Source: Eubacteriaceae bacterium
Lineage (GTDB): Bacteria; Bacillota; Clostridia; Lachnospirales; Lachnospiraceae
Direction: 5' to 3'
DNA length: 64,000 nucleotides
Assembly: GCA_910575665.1 (NCBI GenBank)
Contig: CAJTFB010000006.1
Span: forward strand, 1-64,000
Shown here: positions 35,411 to 43,572 of the stretch, piece after piece
Position numbering within the stretch: position 1 is the stretch's first letter
Layout of the letters: each line of letters begins with the position of its first letter
Program-made: the position numbers and the translations under genes
Notes under the pieces: model-generated
What the model was told of the DNA's origin: nothing
Database searches by the model: none
The model's input: the letters and a program-made list of their open reading frames with translations, nothing else

Positions 35411-35445
35411 ACAGAGCCCTCTGACGATTGGAAAGGAGAAACAGA

Positions 35446-36363
35446 ATGATTAATGTACTGGTTGACAAGATAAAAAAGATGGAAGCACCCATTGTCGTAG
35501 GACTAGATCCTATGCTGGATTATGTGCCAGAATATTTGCTGCAGAATGCCATCCGTGAACAGGGTGAAACCCTGGAAGCAGCAGCAGAGGCAGTCTGGCA
35601 GTATAACAAGGGGATCGTGGATGCCATCTATGATATCGTTCCCGCTGTGAAACCTCAGATCGCTATGTATGAACAGTTTGGTATACCGGGGCTTGAGGTG
35701 TTTAAGAGAACTGTTGATTACTGTAAGAAAAAGGGACTGGTGGTCATCGGGGATGTAAAGCGGGGGGATATTGGATCCACTTCCGCGGCATACGCTACAG
35801 GACATATCGGGAAAGTACAGGTCGGAAGCAAGAAACTTGCCGGCTTTGACGAAGATTTTATCACGGTAAATCCCTATTTTGGAGTGGATGGAATCAAACC
35901 TTTCGTCGATGTGTGCAAAGAGGAGAAAAAGGGATTGTTTATCCTGGTAAAGACATCGAACCCGTCCAGCGGAGAGTTCCAGGATCAGAAGATCGATGGA
36001 AAACCATTGTATGAACTGGTTGGTGAGCAAGTGGTAAAATGGGGAGAAGAGTGCATGGGAGACACCTATAGTTACGTAGGGGCAGTAGTGGGTGCGACCT
36101 ACCCGGAGATGGGCAAGATTATGAGGAAGGTTATGCCAAAAACTTATATTCTCGTACCTGGCTACGGAGCCCAGGGAGGAACTGCGAAGGATCTTCTTCC
36201 GTATTTTAATGAAGACGGTTTGGGAGCTATCGTGAATTCTTCCAGAGGGATTATCGCGGCATATAAGCAGCCTGCTTACGAAAAGTTTGGAGAAGCAGGA
36301 TTTGCCGAGGCAGCCAGACAGGCTGCGCTGAACATGAAAGAGGACATAAACAGTATTTTCTAA
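35446..36363 (+). CDS. pyrF: Orotidine 5'-phosphate decarboxylase
   Basis: A 305-aa enzyme of the longer PyrF subgroup common in clostridia and actinobacteria. The active-site array is visible as VVGLDPM and IGDVKRGDIGSTSAAYA (Lys-Asp catalytic pair), with PGYGAQGG and NSSRGI for phosphate binding. It makes UMP from OMP. GGAAAGGAG lies before ATG 35446; the upstream in-frame TTG 35428 is rejected. Confidence 0.95.
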   Translation: MINVLVDKIKKMEAPIVVGLDPMLDYVPEYLLQNAIREQGETLEAAAEAVWQYNKGIVDAIYDIVPAVKPQIAMYEQFGIPGLEVFKRTVDYCKKKGLVVIGDVKRGDIGSTSAAYATGHIGKVQVGSKKLAGFDEDFITVNPYFGVDGIKPFVDVCKEEKKGLFILVKTSNPSSGEFQDQKIDGKPLYELVGEQVVKWGEECMGDTYSYVGAVVGATYPEMGKIMRKVMPKTYILVPGYGAQGGTAKDLLPYFNEDGLGAIVNSSRGIIAAYKQPAYEKFGEAGFAEAARQAALNMKEDINSIF

Positions 36364-36383
36364 TTGTAAAAGGAGGTTATTTT

Positions 36384-37313
36384 ATGAAAAAAATGACAAA
36401 GATTTTAGCGCTTATGATGTGTGTGGTTCTGTCCATCGGTTGTCTGACCGGATGCGGCGGGAAAAGCGAAGAGGAGGTCTTGATGTCTGCCATTACCGGC
36501 ATAAATAATGCTGAGAGTTGTGAAGTAGAAGTCAGCATGGCAGGCAAGATGTCCATGAAGATGGGAGAAGAGGCTCAGGATCTGGATATGAAGATGGATA
36601 TGAAAGGTACATCCTTTCAAGATCCATTGAAAATGAAAATAACTGGTTCGGTGGCAGCGATGGGACAGTCCACAACGATGGAGTCTTACATCCAGAAAGA
36701 GAATGAAAAATATGTGCTCTACAGTAATGTAGAGGGAACCTGGACGAAGATGGAGCTGGGGGATCTGGATACCGCGCTTGCTTCTTCCGGCATGAGTTCA
36801 TATTCCAATCAGTTAAGCGCCGACATTGGCAAATATACAAAAAAGGAAGAAAAGAAAGAGGGAGAAACAACTTACCTTGTATATGATTATACGGTAAGCG
36901 GTGAGGAAATGGAGTCCATGTTAGAGGGGAGCACCTCCAGCGTCAAATCATTGTTAGGTGATTCCGTAGATGCAAAAGAATACGAAGATCTTATGAACAG
37001 AGTCGTTTCCAGTATCGGAAATGTGACACTGACGGTATATGTGGATAAGAAAAAGCAGGAGATCAGCCGCGTGGAGTATCCAATGACCGATATGATGAAT
37101 AGGATGTTCGAAGAGTTTATGAAATATATAAAAGATAAGGCATTGGAAGAGGCCACAGAGGACGAAGCAGAAGAAGCAAAAGAGATAATGGATTCCATAG
37201 AGATGAAAGTTTCCGATATGAATATGTCTGTATCTTACAAAAATGTAAACAAAGCGGAAGACTTTGAGATTCCAGATGAAGCACTGAAGGCAAAATCAAT
37301 GAATGCTGCTTAG
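36384..37313 (+). CDS. Lipoprotein of the DUF6612 type within the pyr operon
   Basis: A 309-aa lipoprotein. The signal ends in LTGC (Cys24, followed by GGKSEEE). The mature protein has Met-rich amphipathic strands (SMKMGEEAQDLDMKMDMKG) and alternating beta patterns like LolA/LppX folds that carry hydrophobic cargo. The DUF6612-like assignment is from general appearance. It is 20 bp after pyrF and 27 bp before pyrK with its own AGGAGG site. It has no obvious tie to pyrimidine synthesis and may simply use the operon's expression. Confidence 0.8.
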   Translation: MKKMTKILALMMCVVLSIGCLTGCGGKSEEEVLMSAITGINNAESCEVEVSMAGKMSMKMGEEAQDLDMKMDMKGTSFQDPLKMKITGSVAAMGQSTTMESYIQKENEKYVLYSNVEGTWTKMELGDLDTALASSGMSSYSNQLSADIGKYTKKEEKKEGETTYLVYDYTVSGEEMESMLEGSTSSVKSLLGDSVDAKEYEDLMNRVVSSIGNVTLTVYVDKKKQEISRVEYPMTDMMNRMFEEFMKYIKDKALEEATEDEAEEAKEIMDSIEMKVSDMNMSVSYKNVNKAEDFEIPDEALKAKSMNAA

Positions 37314-37340
37314 AGCAGTCTTGAATAAGAGGAGCAGGAT

Positions 37341-38117
37341 ATGAGTAAACAGAAAAGTCTATGCCGTGTCCGGGAGTCAGTACAGCTGGCTCCCGCTGTA
37401 TATAGCCTGTGGCTGGAGGCGCCGGATATAGTGAAACATGCCCTTCCGGGACAATTTGTATCCCTGTACTGTCAGGAGAGGGACAGGCTTCTGCCAAGAC
37501 CCATCAGTATCTGTGAACTGGATCGGGAAGCGGGGAGCCTGAGACTGGTGTACCGTGTTGTGGGAGCGGGAACGGAGGAATTCTCCCGGCTGGTTTCAGG
37601 GGATCAGATCGAGGTATTGGGGCCTCTGGGAAATGGATTTGAGCGTGAGGGGAAGAAACCGTTGCTGATCGGTGGCGGTATCGGTATTCCACCGATGTTG
37701 GAACTGGCAAAACAATTTGGCGGAAGCGCTACGGTTGTGCTGGGATACCGAGACAGCGACATGTTTTTAAAGGAAGAACTTGAAGCATACACAAGAGTCT
37801 ATGTCGCTACGGACGATGGAAGCGCAGGCACGAAGGGAACTGTGATCGATGCCATAAATGAACAAAAGCTTCTGGAAGACGGGGTGGATGTGATCTATTC
37901 CTGTGGACCGACACCGATGTTGCGGGGAGTAAAACACTTTGCCCAGGAGCATGATATCAAGGCGTATCTGTCCATGGAAGAACGTATGGCTTGTGGAGTG
38001 GGGGCATGTCTAGCGTGTGTCTGTCAGTCGACAGAGATCGATGATCATTCCAAGGTGAAAAATAAGAGAGTCTGCAAGGATGGCCCAGTATTTTTGTCTA
38101 CGGAAGTAGAATTATAG
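37341..38117 (+). CDS. pyrK: Dihydroorotate dehydrogenase electron transfer subunit
   Basis: A 258-aa flavoprotein. FAD-binding LPRPISI is near residue 55 and GGGIGIPPM marks the NAD-binding lobe. The 2Fe-2S cluster cysteines are ACGVGACLACVC plus a later Cys in KRVCKDGP. It passes electrons from PyrD to NAD+. GAGGAGCAGG precedes the ATG. Its presence with PyrD type 1B means dihydroorotate oxidation is NAD-linked, as expected in an anaerobe. Confidence 0.95.
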   Translation: MSKQKSLCRVRESVQLAPAVYSLWLEAPDIVKHALPGQFVSLYCQERDRLLPRPISICELDREAGSLRLVYRVVGAGTEEFSRLVSGDQIEVLGPLGNGFEREGKKPLLIGGGIGIPPMLELAKQFGGSATVVLGYRDSDMFLKEELEAYTRVYVATDDGSAGTKGTVIDAINEQKLLEDGVDVIYSCGPTPMLRGVKHFAQEHDIKAYLSMEERMACGVGACLACVCQSTEIDDHSKVKNKRVCKDGPVFLSTEVEL

Positions 38118-38144
38118 ACGATTGAAAATGTGAGGGAGAACGAT

Positions 38145-39047
38145 ATGAGTTTGGAAGTTAATTTCGCAGGAATACCCTTTAAGAATCCGGTTACGACGGC
38201 GTCAGGAACTTTTGGTTCGGGCATGGAATACAGTGAGTTCGTGGATCTTAGCCGGCTGGGGGCAGTGACGACAAAAGGAGTTGCCAGTGTGCCCTGGGAG
38301 GGAAATCCCACGCCTAGGATCGCGGAGACCCACGCTGGTATGTTAAATGCCATCGGTCTTCAGAATCCAGGAATCGATACCTTTATCCAGAGAGACCTTC
38401 CCTTTCTACAGGAGAAGAATGCTAGAGTGATCGTGAACATATGCGGGAGCTCCAAAGAGGATTATGTGGAAGTGGCGGAACGTCTGGCAGAGGAGTCGGT
38501 GGATATGCTGGAGATCAATATTTCCTGTCCGAATGTAAAGGCAGGAGGAATCGCTTTTGGTCAGAAGCCGGAGATGGCAGAGGAGATCACCAAGGCGGTA
38601 AAGCAGGTGGCAAAACAGCCAGTCATCATGAAACTCAGCCCCAATGTGACAGATATTGCTGAGATGGCAAGAGCGGTGGAAGCAGGTGGGGCCGATGGGG
38701 TTTCTCTGATCAATACGCTGACAGGAATGAAGATTGATGTGGCGAGAAAGACTTTTGCCATCGCCAATCAGACCGCGGGAATGTCCGGTCCCTGTGTGAA
38801 GCCGGTGGCAGTGCGTATGGTGTACCAGGTGGCGCATGCGGTAAACATTCCGGTTCTTGGTATGGGCGGGATTCAGAACACCGAGGATGCCTTGGAATTT
38901 CTTATGGCGGGAGCTACGATGGTAGCGGTAGGGACAGCAAACTTTTTTAACCCCTGTGCCACGACAGAGATCATCGACGGGCTGGAACGCTATGTGAAGG
39001 AAGAGGGGCTATCGAGCATTACGGATATTATCGGGTGTGTGGGTTAG
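38145..39047 (+). CDS. pyrD: Dihydroorotate dehydrogenase, catalytic subunit (type 1B)
   Basis: A 300-aa FMN enzyme. Motifs are TTASGTFGSG, NISCPNVKAGG (catalytic Cys typical of class 1), MKLSPNVTD (Lys) and MGGIQNTEDALEF for FMN phosphate. It converts dihydroorotate to orotate and pairs with PyrK. GGGAGAACG precedes ATG 38145; GTG 38130 is an upstream alternative. pyrE, which often follows in related bacteria, is not found here: a restriction-modification-type insert begins 70 bp later. Confidence 0.95.
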   Translation: MSLEVNFAGIPFKNPVTTASGTFGSGMEYSEFVDLSRLGAVTTKGVASVPWEGNPTPRIAETHAGMLNAIGLQNPGIDTFIQRDLPFLQEKNARVIVNICGSSKEDYVEVAERLAEESVDMLEINISCPNVKAGGIAFGQKPEMAEEITKAVKQVAKQPVIMKLSPNVTDIAEMARAVEAGGADGVSLINTLTGMKIDVARKTFAIANQTAGMSGPCVKPVAVRMVYQVAHAVNIPVLGMGGIQNTEDALEFLMAGATMVAVGTANFFNPCATTEIIDGLERYVKEEGLSSITDIIGCVG

Positions 39048-39118
39048 CTTACTATTGAGAATAAACATAAAAATGATATAGCAAAAAGAAGTATTGTTTT
39101 AGAATTGAGGAGATTATA

Positions 39119-40021
39119 ATGAAAGTGCCACATTTGGTTCAATATCAAGGAAGCAAAAGAGTTATTGCACCTGAAATTATAAAATTCTTTCCAGATAAGA
39201 TTGATAGGCTAGTAGAACCGTTTTCGGGAACATGCGCTATATCAATTTTGGCGGCAGCCGAAAATAAATGTGATAATTTTTGGGTTAATGATATAAACGA
39301 GCCGCTGATAAAGATGATGGAAGAATGTGTAAATTTGCCTGAAAGATTAGTAAGTGAGTATTTGGATATATGGGAAGGACAGTTTCAAACAGATCAGAAT
39401 AATATAGATTATTTTTACAAGGTTAGAGAAGAATTTAATTGCGGAAAGAAAGATTCTGCCAGAATATTGTTTTTGCTAGCAAGAGTGGTTAAAGGTGCTG
39501 TTCGTTATAATGTTCGTGGCGAATTAAATCAATCTTGTGATAAAAGAAGGTATGGAACAAAGCCACAAATAATATCCAATAATGCTTTTAAAATATCAAA
39601 ATTGTTGAAGGGAAAAACATACTTTACGAGTGAAGATTATAAAAAAATTTTGGCATTAACAAAGCCAGGAGATTTAGTTTATATGGATCCACCATACCAA
39701 GGTACTTCAAATAGACAGAACCCAAGAGATAATCGTTACATACAAGGTGTAGACTTTGAAGAATTTGTGGCGGAACTTGCAAAGCTAAATGATCGTGGTA
39801 TAGATTTTATTGTAAGTTATGATGGTATGACAGGAGATAAAATAATAGGAAAGTATCTTCCTGAGGAACTTAATTTAAATCATATATATATTAATGCTGG
39901 ATTATCAGCGCAGGCAACGCTTAACGGAAAAAAAGAAATAACGTATGAGTCTTTATATACAAGTAAAAATTTAAAAAGAAAACAAGATGAATATGTGCAA
40001 TTAGAATTTTGTTTTGGATGA
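39119..40021 (+). CDS. D12-class DNA N6-adenine methyltransferase
   Basis: A 300-aa Dam-like enzyme. YQGSKRVIAPEI and VEPFSGTCAIS form the SAM site and YMDPPYQGTS is the catalytic DPPY motif. It methylates adenine in a short target that cannot be read from sequence. GAGGAG precedes the ATG. The gene is much richer in A and T than the flanking pyr and rib genes, a sign of transfer. Its stop overlaps the start of the nuclease gene (TGATG), typical of a type II restriction-modification pair. Confidence 0.92.
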   Translation: MKVPHLVQYQGSKRVIAPEIIKFFPDKIDRLVEPFSGTCAISILAAAENKCDNFWVNDINEPLIKMMEECVNLPERLVSEYLDIWEGQFQTDQNNIDYFYKVREEFNCGKKDSARILFLLARVVKGAVRYNVRGELNQSCDKRRYGTKPQIISNNAFKISKLLKGKTYFTSEDYKKILALTKPGDLVYMDPPYQGTSNRQNPRDNRYIQGVDFEEFVAELAKLNDRGIDFIVSYDGMTGDKIIGKYLPEELNLNHIYINAGLSAQATLNGKKEITYESLYTSKNLKRKQDEYVQLEFCFG

Positions 40022-40773
40022 TGGAGAAAAAGATGGATATACCTGAGGATTTTAAAGAAGTTTTAGATGCTGTAACCAATAAGAGAGCAAGATTTGTAAT
40101 AGACACTATTTTAAATAAGTGATTTTGTAGCACAGAGGATTTAAAAAATGGCGGGTATGAACATGCTCCCAGAGCGGCTAGGGATGTAAGAGAATTAGGA
40201 ATCCCATTGGATACATTTAAAATTAAGGATAGCAGTGGGAAAACCATTGCTGCTTATAAATTTGGAGATTGGGAAGCGGCAAAGAAATCTAACCAATTGT
40301 TAAAAGTATCGGGGCGAACCCAGATTACAGAAAAATTGAAAAATGCATTGATTGACCGTTATGGAGCAAAATGTCATTTGTATGGAGAAGAATATCCGGC
40401 GAGATTATTGCAACCGGATCATAGAGTTCCTTACGAAATAGGCGGAGATCCAATCGATATGCTGAATACTGATTATTTTATGCTGTTATCACCGTCAGCT
40501 AATAGAGATAAATCATGGGCTTGTGAGCATTGTTCAAATTGGGCTGAAAAAAATATAGATATGTGTAAAATATGTTATTATGCATATCCCGAAGAATATC
40601 AGCATATTGCGGGAGTAAGAGAAAAGAAACTAGAACTTGTTTTTAGAAATGAAGATTTTAATTTATTTAATGAGATAGTAAAAAAGGCGAATTTACATAA
40701 TACATCATATCAGAGCGAGGTAAAAAGAATGATAAATTACTATCATAAGATAAATGGAATAAGGGATAAATAA
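40021..40773 (+). pseudogene. HNH-type restriction endonuclease gene with in-frame TGA
   Basis: The frame begins MEKKMDIPEDFKEVLDAV and meets TGA at 40120-40122, then stays open in the same frame to 40773 (250 codons in all). The second part has an HNH-like core: QPDHRVPYEIGG, then NTDYFMLLSPSANRDKS, followed by zinc-type pairs CEHCSNW and CKICYY. It pairs with the methyltransferase by overlap. The stop would remove the nuclease domain; reinitiation at an internal start is possible. With one base change (for example GGA to TGA) the gene would be whole. Confidence 0.75.
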
Positions 40774-40796
40774 AAACGAGCAGATGGAGGTGTAAA

Positions 40797-41008
40797 ATGC
40801 GAAAGGCATTATGTGTAGGCATTGATTTGCGTCTATATCAAAAGCGCGAAATAAAGTTATAATTTTGGATAGTTGTTTTAGTGGAGAGATTGCTAATTCG
40901 GTAGAAATGCCCAATTATTCAGTTCTACAAGATGGAACAACGTTGCTTGCAGCTTGTGGAAAATCAGAATATGCTACGGAAGAATTATGCAAGATGCAAG
41001 TATTGTAG
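40797..41008 (+). pseudogene. Caspase-like (peptidase C14) gene with internal deletion
   Basis: The first codons MRKALCVGID, behind GGAGGTG, are typical of bacterial caspase-fold proteases. The sequence then jumps, in another frame from 40838, to KVIILDSCFSG with the catalytic Cys, followed by LQDGTTLLAACGKSEYATEE. The intervening 80-100 codons with the catalytic His are missing. It is a clear deletion remnant of a metacaspase-like gene, ending where the TIR-like fragment begins. Confidence 0.7.
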
Positions 41009-41196
41009 TTTGTTCTAATAGGCCCGCGAATAATAATGGTATGTCTATTGAAGAAGTAAAATTTGCTGTTGAGATTGGAAAACCTGTGATTGCTGTAAGT
41101 ATTACAAATAGTATCCGCAGATTTGTCGGGGAATATGACAATATTTTTGCAATAGTAAATCAGCAAGCCATAATAAATGATGTAATTGAAGTATAA
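40981..41196 (+). pseudogene. C-terminal fragment of a TIR-like (DUF1863-type) protein
   Basis: About 70 residues, MQDASIVVCSN, then MSIEEVKFAVEIGKPVIAVSI, look like the last strands and helix of a TIR-like domain, where a Glu-containing helix precedes a KP-I-I-V strand. The start of the domain is absent, fused by deletion to the caspase remnant. The family call is tentative: nucleoside 2-deoxyribosyltransferase-like folds have a similar end. Confidence 0.4.
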
Positions 41197-41296
41197 ACAG
41201 GCTTGTATTCATATAAAACCTAAATAAAAATAGTAAAGTGCAACGAAAACACGCCGAGTTCGATTGGCGCCATTGTGTCAGCCTGTCCATTGCCAA

Positions 41297-41325
41297 TTGA
41301 CAGATTAAAGTCACCATGCTATAAT
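41297..41325 (+). promoter_or_regulatory. Consensus promoter of the riboflavin operon
   Basis: TTGACA at 41297-41302 and TATAAT at 41320-41325 are 17 bp apart, a perfect sigma-A promoter about 40 bp before the riboswitch. Positions 41197-41296 hold no gene I can support. Confidence 0.85.
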
Positions 41326-41364
41326 TAAGTTCTGGTAGCTTGACGACGCCGTCGAGTTATAACA

Positions 41365-41489
41365 ATCTTCAGGGCGAGGTGCAATTCCTCACCGGCGGTT
41401 ACAGCCCGCGACCGGCTCGGCACATGTTGCCGCTGCCGCTGATTTGGTGAAATTCCAAAGCCGACAGTATAGTCTGGATGGAAGAAGAT
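41365..41489 (+). promoter_or_regulatory. FMN riboswitch (RFN element)
   Basis: The conserved RFN landmarks are all present in order: AGGGCGAGGTGCAATTCC, CACCGGCGGT, AGCCCGCGA, CGGCACATG-type variable arm, GATTTGGTGAAATTCCAAAGCCGACAG split over the core, and the ending AGTCTGGATGGAAGAAGA. It binds FMN and, with the terminator 35 bp downstream, stops transcription of the rib genes when FMN is plentiful. Confidence 0.96.
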
Positions 41490-41523
41490 GGTTCGGGATA
41501 TTATAAGAATAAGATTTTTTACG

Positions 41524-41561
41524 AGCCCTGAATATAATTGTATTTATATTCAGGGCTTTTT
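41524..41561 (+). terminator. Riboswitch expression-platform terminator
   Basis: A perfect 14-bp stem (41524-41537 with 41544-41557) is followed by TTTT, 33 bp before ribD. It is the natural off-switch hairpin of the FMN riboswitch. Confidence 0.88.
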
Positions 41562-41594
41562 GAATATTCTGCGCTGTGGAAGGAGGAATCCCTT

Positions 41595-42710
41595 ATGACA
41601 CACGAAGATTATATGAAACGTGCCCTGGAGCTGGCAAAGACTGCCATGGGACACACCTCACCCAATCCTATGGTGGGATGTGTGGTGGTGAAAGGCGGAA
41701 GGATCGTGGCAGAGGGATGCCATGAGAAATATGGTGCATTTCACGCGGAGCGAAATGCACTGACAAAATGCAGGGAGGATGTGGAAGGGGCAGATTTGTA
41801 TGTTACCCTGGAACCCTGCTGCCATCAGGGAAAGACGCCGCCCTGCACGGATATCATTATAGAAAAAAAGATCGGCAGGGTTTTTGTGGGGGCTATGGAT
41901 CCCAATCCGAAAGTGGCGGGAAATGGCGTGCGCCTGCTGAGAGAAAAGGGGATTCAGGTGGAGACCGGGATTCTGGAAAAAGAATGTCTGGAGCTCAACG
42001 AGATATTTTTTTACTTTATCCGCACCAGAATGCCTTTTGTGGCGATGAAATATGCCATGACGCTGGACGGAAAGATCGCCGCCTATACCGGAGATTCCAA
42101 ATGGGTGACAGGGGAAGCAGCCAGGGAGCATGTGCATGCACTCCGAAATAAGTATTCTGCCATAATGGTTGGAGTGGATACGGTCCTCGCTGACGATCCC
42201 GTGCTGAACTGCCGCATCCCGAAGGGGACAGATCCGGTTCGCATCATCTGCGATACCCATCTCAGGATTCCAGAGGAGAGCCAGATTGTAACATCCGCGT
42301 CGAAGATCCGGACGATTGTGGCCTATGCTGGGGATGGAAAGGAAGAAAAGAAAGAAAAACTTTTGTCTACTGGCGTAGAATTAATCCGGTGCGGGGATGG
42401 AAATCAGGTTGACCTGGAACTGTTATTTCAAAAGCTGGGAGAGATGCAGATCGACAGCGTTTTGGTGGAGGGAGGCGGAACATTACATGGTTCCCTTCTT
42501 CTGACCGGACTTGTAAACCGGGTGTATGCCTATGTTGCGCCGAAGCTGATCGGAGGAAGAGAGGCAAAATCCCCAGTGGAGGGGACTGGTTTTGCCAGAA
42601 TGAGAGAGGCAGAAGTTCTTGAGAAAATAGAAATCATCTCCTTTGGGGAAGATATCTGTATCACAGGAATAATGCCGAAAAAGGGGGCGGACACATGTTT
42701 ACCGGAATAA
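41595..42710 (+). CDS. ribD: Bifunctional riboflavin deaminase/reductase
   Basis: A 371-aa two-domain enzyme. The deaminase half has HAERNAL (zinc His and catalytic Glu) and PCCHQGKTPPC (zinc Cys). The reductase half has KYAMTLDGKIA, GVDTVLADDP and LVEGGGTLHGS. It converts the GTP cyclohydrolase II product in two steps. Start is ATG 41595 after GGAAGGAGGAA; the 19 codons upstream overlap the terminator and are rejected. It overlaps ribE by 16 bp. Confidence 0.96.
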   Translation: MTHEDYMKRALELAKTAMGHTSPNPMVGCVVVKGGRIVAEGCHEKYGAFHAERNALTKCREDVEGADLYVTLEPCCHQGKTPPCTDIIIEKKIGRVFVGAMDPNPKVAGNGVRLLREKGIQVETGILEKECLELNEIFFYFIRTRMPFVAMKYAMTLDGKIAAYTGDSKWVTGEAAREHVHALRNKYSAIMVGVDTVLADDPVLNCRIPKGTDPVRIICDTHLRIPEESQIVTSASKIRTIVAYAGDGKEEKKEKLLSTGVELIRCGDGNQVDLELLFQKLGEMQIDSVLVEGGGTLHGSLLLTGLVNRVYAYVAPKLIGGREAKSPVEGTGFARMREAEVLEKIEIISFGEDICITGIMPKKGADTCLPE

Positions 42711-43348
42711 TCGAAGAGATTGGAAGGATTGATTTCATCAAGAAGGGAACCCAGTCAGCAGTGTTGGGAATCCGCTGCCAGAAGGTGCTGGAGGGAACCA
42801 AGATCGGTGATAGTATCGCTGTCAACGGAGTGTGTCTCACAGTGACCAGTCTGCATGAACAGGGCTATACGGCGGATGTCATGGCGGAGACGCTGGAGAG
42901 AAGCTCCCTTGGCAGCCTGTCAAAGAACAGCCCGGTGAACTTAGAGCGGGCGATGGCAGCAGATGGACGCTTTGGCGGTCACATTGTGGCTGGGCATATC
43001 GACGGCACTGGGAAGGTCCGGGATATCTACCGGGATGAGACCGCGGTATGGTATACGATAGAGGCAGAGTCTCAGCTTCTGAGGTACGTTGTGGAAAAGG
43101 GCTCCATCGCCATAGACGGTATCAGTTTGACGGTGGCAAGGGTGACAGAGAGAGATTTCTCCGTGTCCATCATTCCCCACACCCAGGGGGAAACCAGTCT
43201 GGGATTTCGTCAGAAGGGTGACATTGTAAATCTTGAGTGTGATGTGATCGGAAAATATGTAGAAAAACTGATGAAACCAGCAAATGATACTACTGGAGTA
43301 GAATCGAACATTACGGATACGTTTCTTATGGAACATGGATTTATATGA
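42695..43348 (+). CDS. ribE: Riboflavin synthase, alpha subunit
   Basis: A 217-aa trimeric enzyme made of two related lumazine-binding halves. MFTGIIEEIG at the start and the later GGHIVAGHIDGTG are the family marks, with IDGISLTVA in the second half mirroring VNGVCLTV in the first. It converts two lumazine molecules to riboflavin. The gene starts inside the end of ribD. A 180-bp structured repeat separates it from ribBA. Confidence 0.96.
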   Translation: MFTGIIEEIGRIDFIKKGTQSAVLGIRCQKVLEGTKIGDSIAVNGVCLTVTSLHEQGYTADVMAETLERSSLGSLSKNSPVNLERAMAADGRFGGHIVAGHIDGTGKVRDIYRDETAVWYTIEAESQLLRYVVEKGSIAIDGISLTVARVTERDFSVSIIPHTQGETSLGFRQKGDIVNLECDVIGKYVEKLMKPANDTTGVESNITDTFLMEHGFI

Positions 43349-43349
43349 T

Positions 43350-43530
43350 GCCAGGGTCAAAAGGTCAAAAGGCCGTTCATGCTTGCATGATAAGGCCATT
43401 GAACTTGAGACCCGCCAAACATGAGAAAGGAGCGATTTACGGAGTAAATCAGCGGATTTCGAATGTTTGAGGATTGCGAGAGTTGTGAAACAACGAAGCA
43501 ATCCGAGGCATCAGCCAGGGTCAAAAGGTC
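43350..43530 (+). repeat. Structured intergenic repeat flanked by 17-bp direct repeats
   Basis: The same 17 bp (GCCAGGGTCAAAAGGTC) occurs at 43350-43366 and 43514-43530. Between them lie hairpins: TCATGC/GCATGA (43377-43390); CAAACAT/ATGTTTG (43416-43422 with 43463-43469) enclosing GATTTAC/GTAAATC (43434-43450); and GGATTGC/GCAATCC (43471-43477 with 43498-43504) enclosing GTTGT/ACAAC. No protein frame fits. It looks like a small mobile or RNA-forming element inserted within the rib operon. Confidence 0.75.
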
Positions 43531-43572
43531 TTTTGGCTCTGTTACAAAATATTTCTAAGCAGGAGGTAGGTC

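Noticed and set aside
40120-40122. TGA in the nuclease gene as a selenocysteine codon
   Set aside because: No family reason for selenocysteine and no selenocysteine-insertion hairpin obvious just after it; a nonsense mutation is simpler.
43350-43530. Two identical 17-bp repeats as a minimal CRISPR or attachment-site pair
   Set aside because: Only two copies, a long structured interior and no integrase or cas gene nearby; an inserted structured repeat explains it better.
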